Source: Beta vulgaris subsp. vulgaris
Lineage: Eukaryota; Streptophyta; Magnoliopsida; Caryophyllales; Amaranthaceae
DNA: 64,000 nt
NCBI RefSeq assembly: GCF_026745355.1
Contig: NC_079209.1
Coordinates: 1,240,001-1,304,000 of the forward strand
Reading direction: 5' to 3'
The notes under the pieces were generated by a model. The model was not told where the DNA came from. It made no database searches and saw nothing but the letters and a program-made list of their open reading frames with translations. Positions 36,872-48,948 of the stretch are shown piece by piece. The translations under genes were made by a program, and so were the position numbers. The stretch's first letter is position 1. Each line of letters starts with the position of its first letter.

Positions 36872-39800
36872 TCATATAAAAGCTGTCCGTCCTCCCCTTC
36901 TACCGTGCCTGTCATAGGCAGTGTTGATTTTGTCGACAAGCTCATTCATCGCACTGCATTTATAGAATAACGGATTAGCCCTAAAGCAAAGCTCAGGCTT
37001 TATTCATAAGAAGTAAGCAAAGATTTAGACATAATGGAACGATAATCCAGATTATAGACCCAGCTCAATCCAAGCCAGTGTCATACAATCAATGAAAACC
37101 ATCACTGCATATGGAGAATAATCGATAGCAGTAAAGATGCGTACTCCACTCAACCCAAAATGGCTATCCTCTAATTGTAAGCCTTGCAACATGAGTTAAG
37201 AGAAGTTTAAAGACTGTCACCCCAGTTCAATATCTAGAAAGTTTTGACGGTAACACTATTTAACTTCACCTCCGACCCACATCTCTCAACAGATAGCAGT
37301 AAAGATGCGTACTCCACTCAACCCAAAATGGCACACATTCCAAAGACCAAGCCATATGGTAAGATTGTATGAGAATAATCGAGGAAAAGAGATACAGGCA
37401 ATCAAAAGAGTCAATCCAAGAATGCACAGAAATTGTACGATAGGTAGAGGGAGAAGAAAACACACATACAATAATAATCGTCACAGGACTAACCTAAGAT
37501 ATGGGGGAATTGGGAAAGTGGATCAACTAGTAGAAGGCCAATAGAGTGTCTCGTTCGCATTTGTGTAGGGATGAGAGAAGAGGGAAAGAGAGGGGAGAAA
37601 AGCGAAGGTAGGGTGGGGGGGAGATTGAACTTCCAATGTCCTTCAAAATCTTTGCAATAATGGAGGAATGTGATTTATTAAAAGGGGGAAAAAATACTTC
37701 CATAAAAAAAAGGGGGAAAGAATATGGATCGCTCCAATTCTTTTCTCCTCTTCCTCTATGTCATATCCAAACAAAAGATAGTAAACCCCTAACTTTCCCT
37801 TCCCTCGCTTTCCCTCCAAATCTTCCTACCCAAAACATGTACTTCCTCTGTTTTTTTACTTGCAAGTTGCGACATTTGGGATTGCACAAGGACCAAGGGG
37901 AAGAGAGAAATAAGAAAGAGAACCCGTGTGCTAGGAAATAGAAAGAGAGAACATATTGCTAAAATTAGAAACGTTGCAAGTAATAAAGATTGCCAAAAGT
38001 GGGAAACATTGCAAGTAAAAGAAAATGGAGACAGTATATTCTAAATGTGCATACCTTGAGCAGTTGGTCAACATGGCAAGGTAGGTAACCAGCAATGTGT
38101 CATTGTATTCCTGCAAACCCAACTCAGAATAGTCTTTAAAACATAAACATACACCGGATAGATGTCACAAAATATTTACAAAAGATCACAAGTAAATTCA
38201 CTATCCTCTCAGGTAAACAATGATAAAATAATATTTACCATCAGAAAATCATCTTGAAATTTCCCAGATTCAATAGCAGGTAATCTCCTCAAAAGACTTG
38301 AAACTTGTCTCAACAGTGAATTCTCGCAAGGAATTTCACCTGTAATAAAAAGCAATCATAGACCAGGTTAACAAACAACACAGTTGCGCACAGGTCAAAT
38401 TGGTATTATGCCTCTCATCACTTTCCCATGCTAACATGGTGCCACAATGAACCTAATTTATATGCCTCGAAATGATGTGAGAAATTGATACTGTTTCACT
38501 AGAAGCTAAGCAGGGATGCTTAGAACATTGTGTGGAGAGCACCCACTTCATGGTGCAACAAACTAATATAGGGTTATGCTGTAACATTATCTGCTACAAA
38601 TAACAAAATTTCAATTGAGATTATGGAAAATATCCTCCTCCAAGATATTACTAAATGATATTGTTAGTAAACTAACCCCATCCTGCAGCCCACTGCCCAC
38701 CCCTTTAGAGAAGGTCAAATGAACAAGTAACAAACCTTTCTGCATAGAAACAAGATACTGGAGCAGCACTCTAACACGGCTATTGAGCATCTTTATCGCA
38801 CTGTGGATACCAGTCAAATGAGCAGCCACTGCAAACAAAAAGCAATGTGAAAGAAGCAAAATTAGAAGACCTATTTCTGTCTGTTTTATCCTTATGTTGT
38901 CAAAAGGAAAATTAGGCAGCTGGGCTCACATTGGGTGGCAGCAGAACCGCCATCAGCTGGTTTAAGATGTGCGACATGGTCTACAGATATCCGTTCCGCT
39001 TCTACAGTCTTCAAGAAAATAAAAAGAATCCTCAAACAGGCAGGAGGTGTACTATATGCAGTCAGTGCAGAGATATGGGGGTGGGGTGAGGAAGTGAAGC
39101 AAGGCGATAGAATACCTCAATGGTGTAGCTCGAGCGAACAAAGATAAGCTGCGGAAGACCCTCAATGACATGCAGTTCTGAAATATTAATCACAATAATT
39201 AGAGAAGTCAGGTGGGAAAGAGGTGATTCCCTAGTTACAAGCTGCAACCTGAAAGAGACACACATGGCATATCTCTTTGGGTCCTCATTTGAGGATATCA
39301 AAATAAAGGGACTATTATGCAACAAGAGATATTCGCAAGGAAATTGTCTTATCATTAACCAACCCCCCCCCCCCCGGGTCCCAATAAGTAATCAACCCTA
39401 TGCTAGAAACTGAGCTAAATTTGTTTGTTGTATTGATGATGATCAATATAATCTTAAGCAAATACAACCCACAACTTCAGACAGGTTGTAGCCATCTACT
39501 AAACTTTCTTACTTAACAATTTTCTGAATGAATCCTCTCTGTAACATTCCTTTCCCTGTCATTTATAAATTGCCAATGAGGGCCCACTGACACTAATAAA
39601 CTTCTAATTGACTATTCTTCGAAACCCCTGTACTACAGTTGTTGCTGGATATCTGATGACTAGTGCTTTGGGTAAAGTTCTCTGCAATACACTAATCATC
39701 ATCAGAATAGCACAGAGTTCCTTCACATCATTTTCATACATTTAATAAACAATGTCTATCCTTAACTTCACCATTTAAAGCTCAATAAGAACAGGAGGTC

Positions 39801-42800
39801 CTCCAGAAGAAGCCTCAAATCACCCATGATCCATTAGAAGTACAAGATATCTTACATGCAACACCATTCATTTTATCAGGAACTAAAAACAATCCAGAGT
39901 TTCTTACCCACATATGAAGAACTCAGTGAACTGAACACATGCTATTTGACAGATACCAAGCATCTAACCAGAGCATTGACAAACTATTTGCAGACAGAAC
40001 ATCCTATTTGTTGTATATTCGATTCAAAATTCATTTCAGATAGATAGATTTCAGAATCCGATATCTGAATTTGGATCTTTGGGTATTTTTTCTTACATCC
40101 GCACCTATATTTTATGTGTTTTTCACCTATTTATCCATTCTATTAAAATCATTAAAGTCAATAAATAGTATAAAAGCTTTAGTCTAAGTCACATTCTAGC
40201 AGAACTACAGGAAATAGTGATAGCCAAAATGATACTTTTGAACTTGGATATCTGGTATATCCTATCAGAATACTCAGATTGGAAATGATATCAGATTTTG
40301 CCACTTCCAATTTGAAATTGATTTCCAATTGGATATTTGATCCATGATCATCCCTAGCTGAAAGTCATTTACTAACAAAAATTCTCTTATCGATAAGAAA
40401 TAACACTCAAGTGTCAAACTCACATATATAAAAGTTAGGAGCAAGATGCCTGAATCACAATGACAACCCTGGTATACATTTCATTTAGACATAAAACCAT
40501 TATGATGTAGAGGGATGAAGGGAAGCAGAGAGACACACACCTTATAAGTCACAACAAGGTCGCACCAAATCAGAAATCCCTTATAATCCAAACAAGGCAA
40601 AAGAGAATCATTATCAAACACATTTTGACTGTCATGATAGATATCTCATCAAAAGTTTTTCTTACACTAGATTTGTAACAGTTTTAACTCATGGAATTCT
40701 TCATTGTGCAAGGACTTAAAACTATTAAAGTGTGTGTCCATCATTTTCAATAATCAAAACAACCTCAACCTTCACATATAATTATCGGCTAGATGTCAAT
40801 ACATACAAAAGCTGACTAATCACCAAAAGATGCAAAAGGTAACACAGGATATCCAAGACAGATAATTTTGTATACATACTTTTGGCACCGAAAATTGAGA
40901 AACGTATAGGAAAGTCTATAAGAGGATCCTCAACATTGAGGTCCTCCGAATCTATTATGAGGGGCTGAAAACTCAATTTCATAGGCATGCAATATTTTTA
41001 CACACAATGGAAGGAGAAGATGGCTGGAAAAATCAACATACCACTTTCATAGATGCTCACTGGAAGATCCTTTTGTGCATGATTAATGGAAGGGTGGAGT
41101 AGAACATATACAGGACTCTCGTTGATATCCATTAGCTGTATCACAATCAATATTTGTTACCAGGTGAGAAATAAATCACAATACTTCAAGTCCTAGAGGA
41201 AATATGCAAGCTTTTCAGAGCAAACATCTAATAAAACCCAAACAATTACAGTTAATCTCACAGTTGTAAACTTAAGGTAACTTTAAAAACCGTCAATTGA
41301 TGCACCCAACTCTTAGAAAACAATCATAGCACAAATGTGCAATTGTTAACGTAAAACATGTAAAAGAATCTACTTTTCCACTATATAGCCATGTAGAACA
41401 AAAAGATATTCAGAAGCAAAGAAGGAAAAGTGCGGAAAAATGACAAAATTAAGTGACTCACAAGACTGCCTCTTTTCTGTCTTATTAGCTCTAAAGTTTG
41501 AAGGCCATTAGATTGACTTATGAAACAAGGGTCGGATAAAAGGTCTCCACTAATTGAGATACTTTAAGCAATTGTCGTAGAGATAACATTGCATTCATTT
41601 GAACCTTCTACCAGGGAAAGAGAATGAAACCCTCCAATTCGTTTCCCTTCCCTTCTCCCATGTTGTATCTAAACAAGGTAAAATAAATACCACCCTTTCC
41701 TTTCTTCCATTTCCCTCCAGACCCCCCTAACCAAATAAACTATACTACCTGTCACAAGATTTCACTTATAGCAAGTCATAAAACATATCAAACAATATCA
41801 AGATGGAGACATTAGTTGTCAATTAAAACATAAAGCAACCAACTTTTAGAGAAAAAAAGAACAAAACAACCTCAGAAATCTCATCCCACAATATCCCAAA
41901 AACCATGGAGTAAACTTCACCGTTAAAGGAACACTATATCGCATCATGAAAAATCCTCAACTTATGTCACTACACCATGTTTGTTACAAAAATCCAGCTT
42001 CAATATTCACTCAACAAGCACAAATTAACAAACTCAAACCACAACATTATGAGTGCTTATGCTTAAGCCTAATATTTCCTATTTTCACTTCCTATATACA
42101 CACAAAACACCATCCTGATACTCCAGAAAAAAAACAAATTTTCGTAAATCCAGCTTCGATATTGACTCAACACGGACAATTAACAAACTCAAACCAGAAC
42201 ATTATGAGTGCTTATGCTTAAGCTTAAAATTTCCTAATTTTTCTCTTCCTATATACACACAAAACACTATCCTGATACTCCAGGAAAACAAATTTTCGTA
42301 AATCCAGCTTCGATATTGACTCAACACGAACGATCAACAAACTCAAACCACAACATTATGAGTGCTTATGCTTAAGCTTAAAATTTCCTAATTTTCCTCT
42401 TCCTATATACACACAAAACACCATCCTGATACTCCAGGAAAACAAATTTTCGTAAATTCAGCTTCGATATTGACTCAACACGGGCAACTAACAAACTCAA
42501 ACCACTACATTATGAGTGCTTATGCTTATGCTTAAGCTTATAATTTCCTATTTTTCCTCTTCCTATATACACTCAAAACGCCACTTTGATACTCCAGCAA
42601 AACAAATTTACGAATGTGTTAGTAAAAAACTCACAGCTTTATGTATATGCATATCAGATTCTTCAGCATCCGTCCCAGTCGAATACCACCCAAGTATATA
42701 AAAATTGGGGAAAACCTTCTTATCTGTCCAAAAAATCACATAACAACTCACAAAATCAATATTATCATCAAAAAATAAACAACTACTGATCAAATTTACG

Positions 42801-43106
42801 CGAATAACATTAAAAAAAAAAAAACTCACAGAGCTCCTGCTTCTTTTCGAGGAAAGCGCGATCAAGAGAATCAGTGGCGGAATCATATAGAAGTTCAAAG
42901 CTATTGAAGATCTCAACAGTTCTTCCTCTTTGAACACCAATCACACAGCCATAAACTCTCGGCGAATGCGCAGGCGAAGGTTCGCCGCCATTGGAGTGAG
43001 ACGGATGCTGCAATTGAGACTTGACTCGAGTAAAATGATCGGAAATATTGAGAATTACTAGAGGATGAAGCTTGAATGTTAGTCCACTACTTGATGATGC
43101 CGCCAT
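36872..43106 (-). CDS. CSN6: COP9 signalosome complex subunit 6
   Basis: Structural MPN subunit of the COP9 signalosome, which removes NEDD8/RUB from cullin-RING ligases in the nucleus and cytosol. Exons are 43106-42830, 42723-42635, 41135-41042, 39177-39116, 39008-38930, 38828-38736, 38339-38239, 38110-38055 and 36953-36872; they total 933 nt with intact phase (310 residues). The N-terminal MPN domain covers about 10-145 (LTFKLHPLVILNISDHFTRV, VYGCVIGVQRGR, FYILGWYSTG). The JAMM HxH zinc ligands are absent, as known for CSN6, unlike catalytic CSN5. The C-terminal helical part carries HLTGIHSAIKMLNSR and ends RRGGRTAFI, as in plant CSN6. Identity is firm. Intron 2 has a minisatellite and intron 8 a MITE and a 41-bp repeat. 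Confidence 0.97.
37124..37332. repeat. 41-bp exact direct repeat in CSN6 intron 8
   Basis: The 41 bases at 37124-37164 (starting GATAGCAGTAAAGATGCGTA, ending CCCAAAATGGC) recur without change at 37292-37332. The spacing is 168 bp. A shared GAGAATAATCGA lies on either side, which suggests a local rearrangement. No tandem array. Confidence 0.85.
37842..38034. mobile_element. Stowaway-like MITE in CSN6 intron 8
   Basis: TA-flanked. The left end CTTCCTCTGTTTTTTTACTT is mirrored by AAGTAAAAGAAAATGGAGACAG at the right, and GCAAGTTGC mirrors GCAACGTT-like words inside. It is about 193 bp and ends some 20 bp from exon 8. Confidence 0.75.
41991..42613. repeat. minisatellite, ~154-bp unit, four copies
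   Basis: Units start at 41991, 42147, 42301 and 42455 with the phrase AATYCAGCTTCRATATTSAC. Each contains ACATTATGAGTGCTTATGCT, then CTTCCTATATACACAC, then CTGATACTCCAG. Divergence is modest, and the last unit ends about 20 bp short of exon 2. It lies wholly inside CSN6 intron 2. Confidence 0.92.
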
Positions 43107-43404
43107 GTTTGTAGAGCTTTAAAGGAGAGAGAAAATTCGTAAATTAGGGTTTTTGTGGGAGGAAAATCGCGAGTGTGGGAAATTGAAAGAAGTGATTAGC
43201 GCAAAGTTTTAAGGTATTGAATTCGAAGGTTTTTTGAGTTTGATGCGTAAAAAATTGAAAAAACAAAGGAGATTTTGAAGATGAAATCTGAGAATTTTTG
43301 CAGGAAAAATTTGGACAAGAAAGAGAGGAGGAGAAGGAGTAAAATTCGCAATTTTGATGAAATCAAAACTCTTCTTAAAAAAATACACAAATTATTAGAA
43401 TAAG
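43107..43404 (-). promoter_or_regulatory. CSN6 upstream region
   Basis: Roughly 300 bp separate the CSN6 start codon from a MITE relic. No clear TATA box is visible, which is common for housekeeping genes. The promoter location is inferred only from position. Confidence 0.3.
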
Positions 43405-43785
43405 CCGTATAAGCGGTCTAATTTTAACACGAACTCAAGACTGGACTTTTCTTACAAGTTCATTCTATTTACTCTAACTCAATACTATTTTTGTCATCCC
43501 TTCTTTTCTCCTCCCTTTTTTTTCTTGATTATCGAACTACAACAGATAACTTCAAAAAAAGTAACTCGATAGTTTTACCGAACGGATTAGAGTAGTCACT
43601 AAGTCACTAAATAGATTACATGAGTCACTGAATGGATTAAAAAATGTCATTACTGCATAAATTAAAGTAGTTACGAAATAGATTAACTTGATCCCTAAAT
43701 AGATTAAACTAGTCAATATATTAAAAAAAAGTGTCATGTTCTCCTCTTAATATTGGAATTGCGCCATGCCTAATTTTAAGTTAAA
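43405..43785. mobile_element. MULE-type MITE relic (enlarged middle)
   Basis: The left part contains GCGGTCTAATTTTAACACG and the right part GCCTAATTTTAAGTTAAAG, matching the inner ends of the MULE-type family seen at 13605 in reverse orientation. Between them are repeated TAGTCACTAAATAGATTA words. Outer ends and the target duplication are lost. Confidence 0.5.
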
Positions 43786-44028
43786 GTTACGCGATCAAGA
43801 CGTTCGAGAATCAAATCAGATCCGTCTCGATTGTTTGTCCAAGTAAATCGAGGCCCCACGAAAGGAATATCTTGTAATTCCAAATCATGTTTCCAATTAG
43901 TGAACTCCTCCCATCCCTTAATAGTAACATCACCCCCTAATTTGTCCTCATAATGATCCAATTGGTTAATATCACCAATAATAAGAAACTCTGGATAGGG
44001 AGAAAGTAAGTGGAGAAGGTGATCCCAT
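43783..44028 (-). pseudogene. LINE endonuclease-domain fragment
   Basis: A minus-strand frame of about 80 codons reads WDHLLHLLSPYPEFLIIGD, then INQLDHYEDKLGG, and further on GPRFTWTNNRDG and ILERLDRV. These are the GDFN-like and FTWTNNR..ERLDR motifs of the apurinic-type endonuclease of plant L1-type LINEs. A stop shortly precedes the frame and another ends it, and no reverse transcriptase follows, so it is an internal relic abutting the MITE relic to the left. Confidence 0.8.
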
Positions 44029-44230
44029 TAGTTTTGGTTTTATGAATATAAAAGTCATATAATATAACGGGTATAATAAACATATGTTTATTTCCGATAA
44101 AAGTGAAAATTATTCTATTTCCGATAAGCAAATGCTATATTTTAAAAATTGTTCGTTTACAGCTTATTTTTCAGCAAAAAATATGTTTCATTAACAAATG
44201 TTCTATTTAAGTAATTAAATTATAGTAATA

Positions 44231-44430
44231 TTCCACTTCAATCGTAAAATGTTCGTTTCCGTAATTGAATTCCGGATAATATTCCACTTCAACAGTAAAA
44301 TATTCTTTTGCGTTAGTGAACTATTGTAATATTTCACTTCAACAGTAAAATGTTCGTTTTCGTAAGTGAATTTGTAATGTTTCATTTCAACAGTAAAATG
44401 TTCGTTTTCGTTTTCGTAAATGTTCTATTT
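44231..44430. repeat. minisatellite, ~50-bp unit, four copies
   Basis: Units begin at 44231, 44282, 44332 and 44380 with TTYCAYTTCAACAGTAAAAT followed by GTTCGTTTTCGTAAGTGAA-like sequence. A more degenerate unit may precede them at about 44180. No coding potential. Confidence 0.85.
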
Positions 44431-44900
44431 TGCATTATATGAGCACAATTCTCATTGACTCATTGTGCTCCACGGATTACTTTACTTGTACCAGACAAGA
44501 AATATGCAAACACGCATTGGTACAATACACCCAAGATTAGATTTCTGCTTATTTGCTCATTCTGATATATCTAAATGAGCAACTTCATCATTTGCTCAAT
44601 CGCTACAGTCCCAAAACAGGAAAAACATTTGGCCACCCAGATATGTTTGCAAGTGACCCACCCAGACCGACCAGCCTCACAGCTCGGTTGCTTCACTGGT
44701 CAGTCATAGTTCACCACCAAGCCGAATTCCCAGTCTGGAGTCTGGACTAGCTCACTAGCCACCTGTGGTTGAATATAGTAATGAAGTCATCTTTACAGTG
44801 CAATTGAAGAAACATCATTACAACAATTAAGAATAGTCTTATCCTCTATAGTTCAGTTCAGGACTAAAATATATGTGCAAGTGCAACAGACACATTACAT
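44431..44900. other. spacer without recognisable gene
   Basis: Mixed sequence. The plus-strand frame at 44553-44750 is slightly GC-richer than its surroundings but shows no domain. Nothing else is supported. Confidence 0.45.
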
Positions 44901-46390
44901 GGACAGTAGAGAGTTCCTTCACATCATCCATGAGCCAATTAAGCATAAAAGATTCCTTTCCTGCATCCACCATTCACATCTCCAAAAGCACTCCAGAAAT
45001 TTTCACGCTGAAACGAAGAACTCAACGAGCTGAATGCATGTTTTTTTAATATTAGATATCAAGCATCTAACTTGAACATAAGACAAATTGTAGAGATAAT
45101 GCTTACAGGTATGTAAAAAGTGATGAAACTGCCAATACTCTGAGAAGCCAACTTTCGCAATTACAGAGGGTAAGAGCAAGAAGACAGCCTGATTATGGTG
45201 ACTTACAGTTGACAGTTGACACGGAGGGATGAACGAAACCTCGCAGAAGAGTGAAACCAAATTCTAAATCCCATTAAATCCCGATAAGAGAAATCATTCT
45301 GAAAAGCTCATGTCAACAAAAAGCCTATCCCTGAGTCCTGACACTAGTTACCATCCTTTCCAGTTTGGTCCGCTTGGGTAGTCTGTCTTCTGTCAAATGC
45401 AAATTATTCATAAATCAAAATCAAGATCAATCAAAACAACCTCATATGTAACATTGCTGATATATGACAATTGACAATGCAGCAGAAATTTAGGAATGAT
45501 AGTTACAAAAGCCACATAAAATAAGCAAGGCAAATGATTCTTTCCATATACTTCATTTTAGCACCAAAAACAAGATAAATAAGATGAGCAAGGCAGAGGA
45601 ATCTCTAGATATTAAAGTGAAACTATGTTACTTAGACTCTTCATTTTACTTCAAGTATCCGTCCGCGGATGGACACTTTGACGCTTTATTTTGGGCCAAT
45701 ATCATGGAAATTTGTCGTGAAATAGCCGAGTCAGACACGAAAATTTTCTGCCTGTCACAAGTACCCGACTTAGAGTAACATAGCAGTAGAATAGCACAGA
45801 TTTAAGAAAACAACACATCAGAATTGAGGTCCTTGAGGGGACTGGGAGCACAAATTATATAAGCAAGCCAACTTCGCAAAAGTGAAGAAAAGGATGGACA
45901 ATCGACATACCACTTTCATTGGTCTACTGCAAGATCCTTTGTGCATGATCAATGGAAGGGTGGAAAAGAACGTGAACGCAACTCAGTACTATCTATCAGC
46001 TGTATTACATTGAATATTCATTAGCAGCTGAGAAATCAATCTACAGACTACAATAATGCTCACCTTAGAGTATGGTACTCAAGCCGTTTGAAGCAGGCTC
46101 TCAATCTGAAACGACAACTTCTGATGCCACAAATGTGTATTTCATACAAGAAATCTGCTAGATGTCTTAATTCAGCAAGAAATATAGACAGCAATTTGAT
46201 AGCGATGTCCAATAGCCAATTCTAAAAACTTGAGAATGAATATATCCCAGTGTGTAGGACACTAGGACCTAATATTATAAGCAAAGATGAGAGCAAGGAA
46301 AATGAAACAAAGCAGGGCAATGACGTGACTTAAATGTCTCAAGAATTTGTTTAGTTTGGCAATATTAGCACTGATTTTTGCACTGATCAA
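44900..46390 (-). pseudogene. decayed partial duplicate of CSN6 (exon 3 and flanking introns)
   Basis: This segment aligns collinearly with CSN6 positions about 39710-41460. Shared phrases include GAGTTCCTTCACATCAT, GAAGAACTCARYGARCTGAA, ACCAAGCATCTAAC-like words and CATACCACTTTCAT. The exon 3 equivalent lies at about 45913-46003 and keeps GATCCTTTGTGCATGAT and AATGGAAGGGTGGA, but an A is lost and other changes break the frame. A MITE is inserted at 45623. It lies upstream of CSN6 in the same orientation and cannot encode a protein. Confidence 0.8.
45623..45783. mobile_element. fold-back MITE inside the CSN6 relic
   Basis: The ends CTATGTTACTTAGACTC and, reverse-complemented, CTATGTTACTCTAAGTCG form an inverted repeat. 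CAAGTATCCGTC and AAGTACCCGAC arms continue it. The termini resemble the CTATGTTGCTCGGACTCTTC elements common in plant genomes, from memory. No clear target duplication. It has no equivalent in the parental CSN6 intron, so it came later. Confidence 0.6.
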
Positions 46391-47730
46391 ACTTAAATAG
46401 TAATAGAAGTAGATGATAATCACAAGTATCAAAAATGTAATAAATCAAAGTTCAATCACCATGTCACAACATTGTGTAGTTTCTTAATATCATACCCAAG
46501 GCTTACCAAGGTCTATTCTCTCTTAGTGTTCACATATTCTAACTCATCTTAGCTCGTTTTCTTTCAATATATCCTCTCATGCAATTTTTAGAACTCAATA
46601 CGCATCAGATGAGAAAGCCAACATATAACAAAAACATGAGATTATTCCACCCCAAAAGAAATTGAGGTTATACCACATCGACATACAACACACTTAGACT
46701 TTGCAAATCCTAGCGTGCCGCCACACGTCGGAATTCAGCACTAGCAGAGTGATCTAATATCTATGGATCAGTAATCAGTTTAAATACAGATACTCGAGTA
46801 AACGTCACCATTGTCAAGACAATATATGACCAATATAATCAAACATAGAAAAATAGTACATTAAAGCTGTGAACCTGTGATTGTACAATTATATGTCTCA
46901 TCCAAGTTTAGATTTCAGTAGGATATATAACCATAAGATCTCCACCAATTATATCCATCAACACACATTTTATACATATTATGGTAAATACGAGTATAGA
47001 TAATCATATAACCTAAAACTATACATCCTTGTATCAGATACTTTGACATATGTTCTAGTATTTCAGAACTTAGAAGTGCCATGTTGGAAATTAAGAAGGA
47101 TGCTTGATAAGTTTTCCTCTCCTGTTTATGGGAGCTCAGGGGAAAGTTTGCCTGCAATACAGTGCAAGTACTATTCACATTCCACCGAGCATATACTGAT
47201 ACATATTCGCTCTCTCTCTTCAATATATGTTGTCTATTGTAGCAGACTTACATGCTACCACAGATCAAAGATAGATGCATAGAGTACATGGAAGAGACAA
47301 GTATTTGGTCTAGATGGAGTATTCATTAAGTCAAGAGGATCATGACTATGGAAATACGGGGAATCTATACATAAACAAAGCACATATTCCAATGACATAT
47401 TTTCATAGAATGCACCTTTGATTTGATGCAACCCGGAATTTTTGCATAGTAGCAAAAGCGAACTAGAAGCTTACAGCACATAAAAGCTTTTTACAAAGTT
47501 CCTTAAGAAATCACAGTATATGTTTAACGAACAGCTTAAGTCGAAAACTAAAATAAGTATCTATAAACTACATAATTTGTCAACTCGTAAAATTTCATCT
47601 TTCTATAGATTTAAACAACAGGTCTTTCTCAAGGAACAATTACAACTCTACAAAACACAACAGTTACATATCATTACAGATAATTTAACAAGATGGACAA
47701 AAGAAACCAACAAGGCAACAAGGCAACAAG
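46391..47730. other. spacer downstream of the F-box/kelch gene
   Basis: This includes the 3' UTR of the F-box/kelch gene near its right edge. Short frames on both strands (for example 47043-47282) show no domain. No bounded repeat found. Confidence 0.45.
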
Positions 47731-48948
47731 CTATGCAAACAGAACCTGAGAGCTTGAGGGCGTCAAATCAGAAAAGGCCATAGGAGCATCCTCAACATGC
47801 CATTGAACAGAGAATCTCAATTTCTTCTCTGAGTGGCCCTTTAGGTTCACTTTGAATATCTGACCCACAGCTACATGAAGATCCCTACCAACAACATAGA
47901 TTTTGGACTCAAAAGAATTCACAGAGAAAGGCTTGCATATTTGTTCTGGTAAAGGCGGCCCTTCCACGGAGTCCCATGAATCAGAATCTACGTCATAGAC
48001 CTTAAGCTTCATCCTCTCATGTTCCGAGACAATAAATAGACACCCAAAAACAACAACACTTGACCCTGTCCATCCTTCCCTCAGTCCAACCGCCATATTC
48101 TCCCAGTTATTAGTTCTTGGGTCATACACCTGACCCCGGGGTGAAACAAAGAAAGGCCACAACCAGCCTTCTGTCACAAGAAGTTTCCCATCAAGAACAG
48201 CCGCATCATATGAGGCCATATTTGTTTCCATACTTGCAATGGGGCGCCAATACCCCTTGATGGGATCCAAAACCTCAGCTACATCAAGCTCAAAGAGATC
48301 TGCACTATTCCCCCCTGCCACATAAATCATCCCGTCAATCACTCCACTCCCAAAAAAAGATCGAGCTGTTATCATCTGATTTATCACAGTCCACCGGTTC
48401 TTATGGATTTCATATTTCAAGACAACATCGAGGGGGCAATCCACGTCGGACACCATACCGCCACAGACAAAAAGGGTTCCTTCATTTGGTATGGAGACAC
48501 ACCTAAAACCATGGGGACAAACTTTATCCCTACAAGGCATTGCTGGAATGGTGTGCCATGTAAAATGAGCAAGGTCAAGAACTAGCCATTGTATCTTTCC
48601 AGTACATTTGTGGAAAGTTAACACAAATAGCCAAGGATCAGATAGCCCTAACTCCTTCCTCCGAGTGAAAAACCGATCCTTACTTCCGAGCAACAGATGC
48701 CATCGCTTGCAAACCGCTCTACAAGCAGCATGACTTTGAACAGGAAGCCTCAATAGACAATTAAGAGCAACATCATCTGGAAGTCCTGGAATAAGAGGCT
48801 GCCCTTTTATAGCTAACTCCAAATCTGATGAGGGATCTACTAAGTGTGACTTAAGTGCAGCTACTCTAAATTTTGGGGATAATGACAGCTGAGAATCACC
48901 AAGCTTGAAAACTGGTGAGTGCTTTGAAGATACTCTCACCCTTTGCAT
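47731..48948 (-). CDS. F-box/kelch-repeat protein (At1g30090-like)
   Basis: A 405-residue protein from one coding exon. Family role: substrate receptor of an SCF ubiquitin ligase. The F-box (about 52-96, LIPGLPDDVALNCLLRLPV followed by VCKRWHLLLG) binds SKP1, and the kelch repeats (about 115-385) form a propeller that binds the target. Kelch-type GG motifs are seen at VCGG (161-164) and AGG (211-213), with spaced W and Y residues such as GYWRP, GQVYDPRTNNWE and KVYDVDSDSWD. The start MQRVRVSS and the stretch VTEGWLWPFFVSPRGQVYDP match what I recall of Arabidopsis At1g30090, and the length fits. Its substrate is unknown. A leader intron is probable (see next entry). Confidence 0.95.
   Translation of the reverse strand: MQRVRVSSKHSPVFKLGDSQLSLSPKFRVAALKSHLVDPSSDLELAIKGQPLIPGLPDDVALNCLLRLPVQSHAACRAVCKRWHLLLGSKDRFFTRRKELGLSDPWLFVLTFHKCTGKIQWLVLDLAHFTWHTIPAMPCRDKVCPHGFRCVSIPNEGTLFVCGGMVSDVDCPLDVVLKYEIHKNRWTVINQMITARSFFGSGVIDGMIYVAGGNSADLFELDVAEVLDPIKGYWRPIASMETNMASYDAAVLDGKLLVTEGWLWPFFVSPRGQVYDPRTNNWENMAVGLREGWTGSSVVVFGCLFIVSEHERMKLKVYDVDSDSWDSVEGPPLPEQICKPFSVNSFESKIYVVGRDLHVAVGQIFKVNLKGHSEKKLRFSVQWHVEDAPMAFSDLTPSSSQVLFA

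Noticed and set aside
37266..37544. Overlapping frames of 60-80 codons within CSN6 intron 8
   Set aside because: They overlap the 41-bp repeat region in both directions and have no domain.
43776..43961. 61-codon frame considered as a host gene
   Set aside because: The FTWTNNR and ERLDR motifs identify it as LINE endonuclease.
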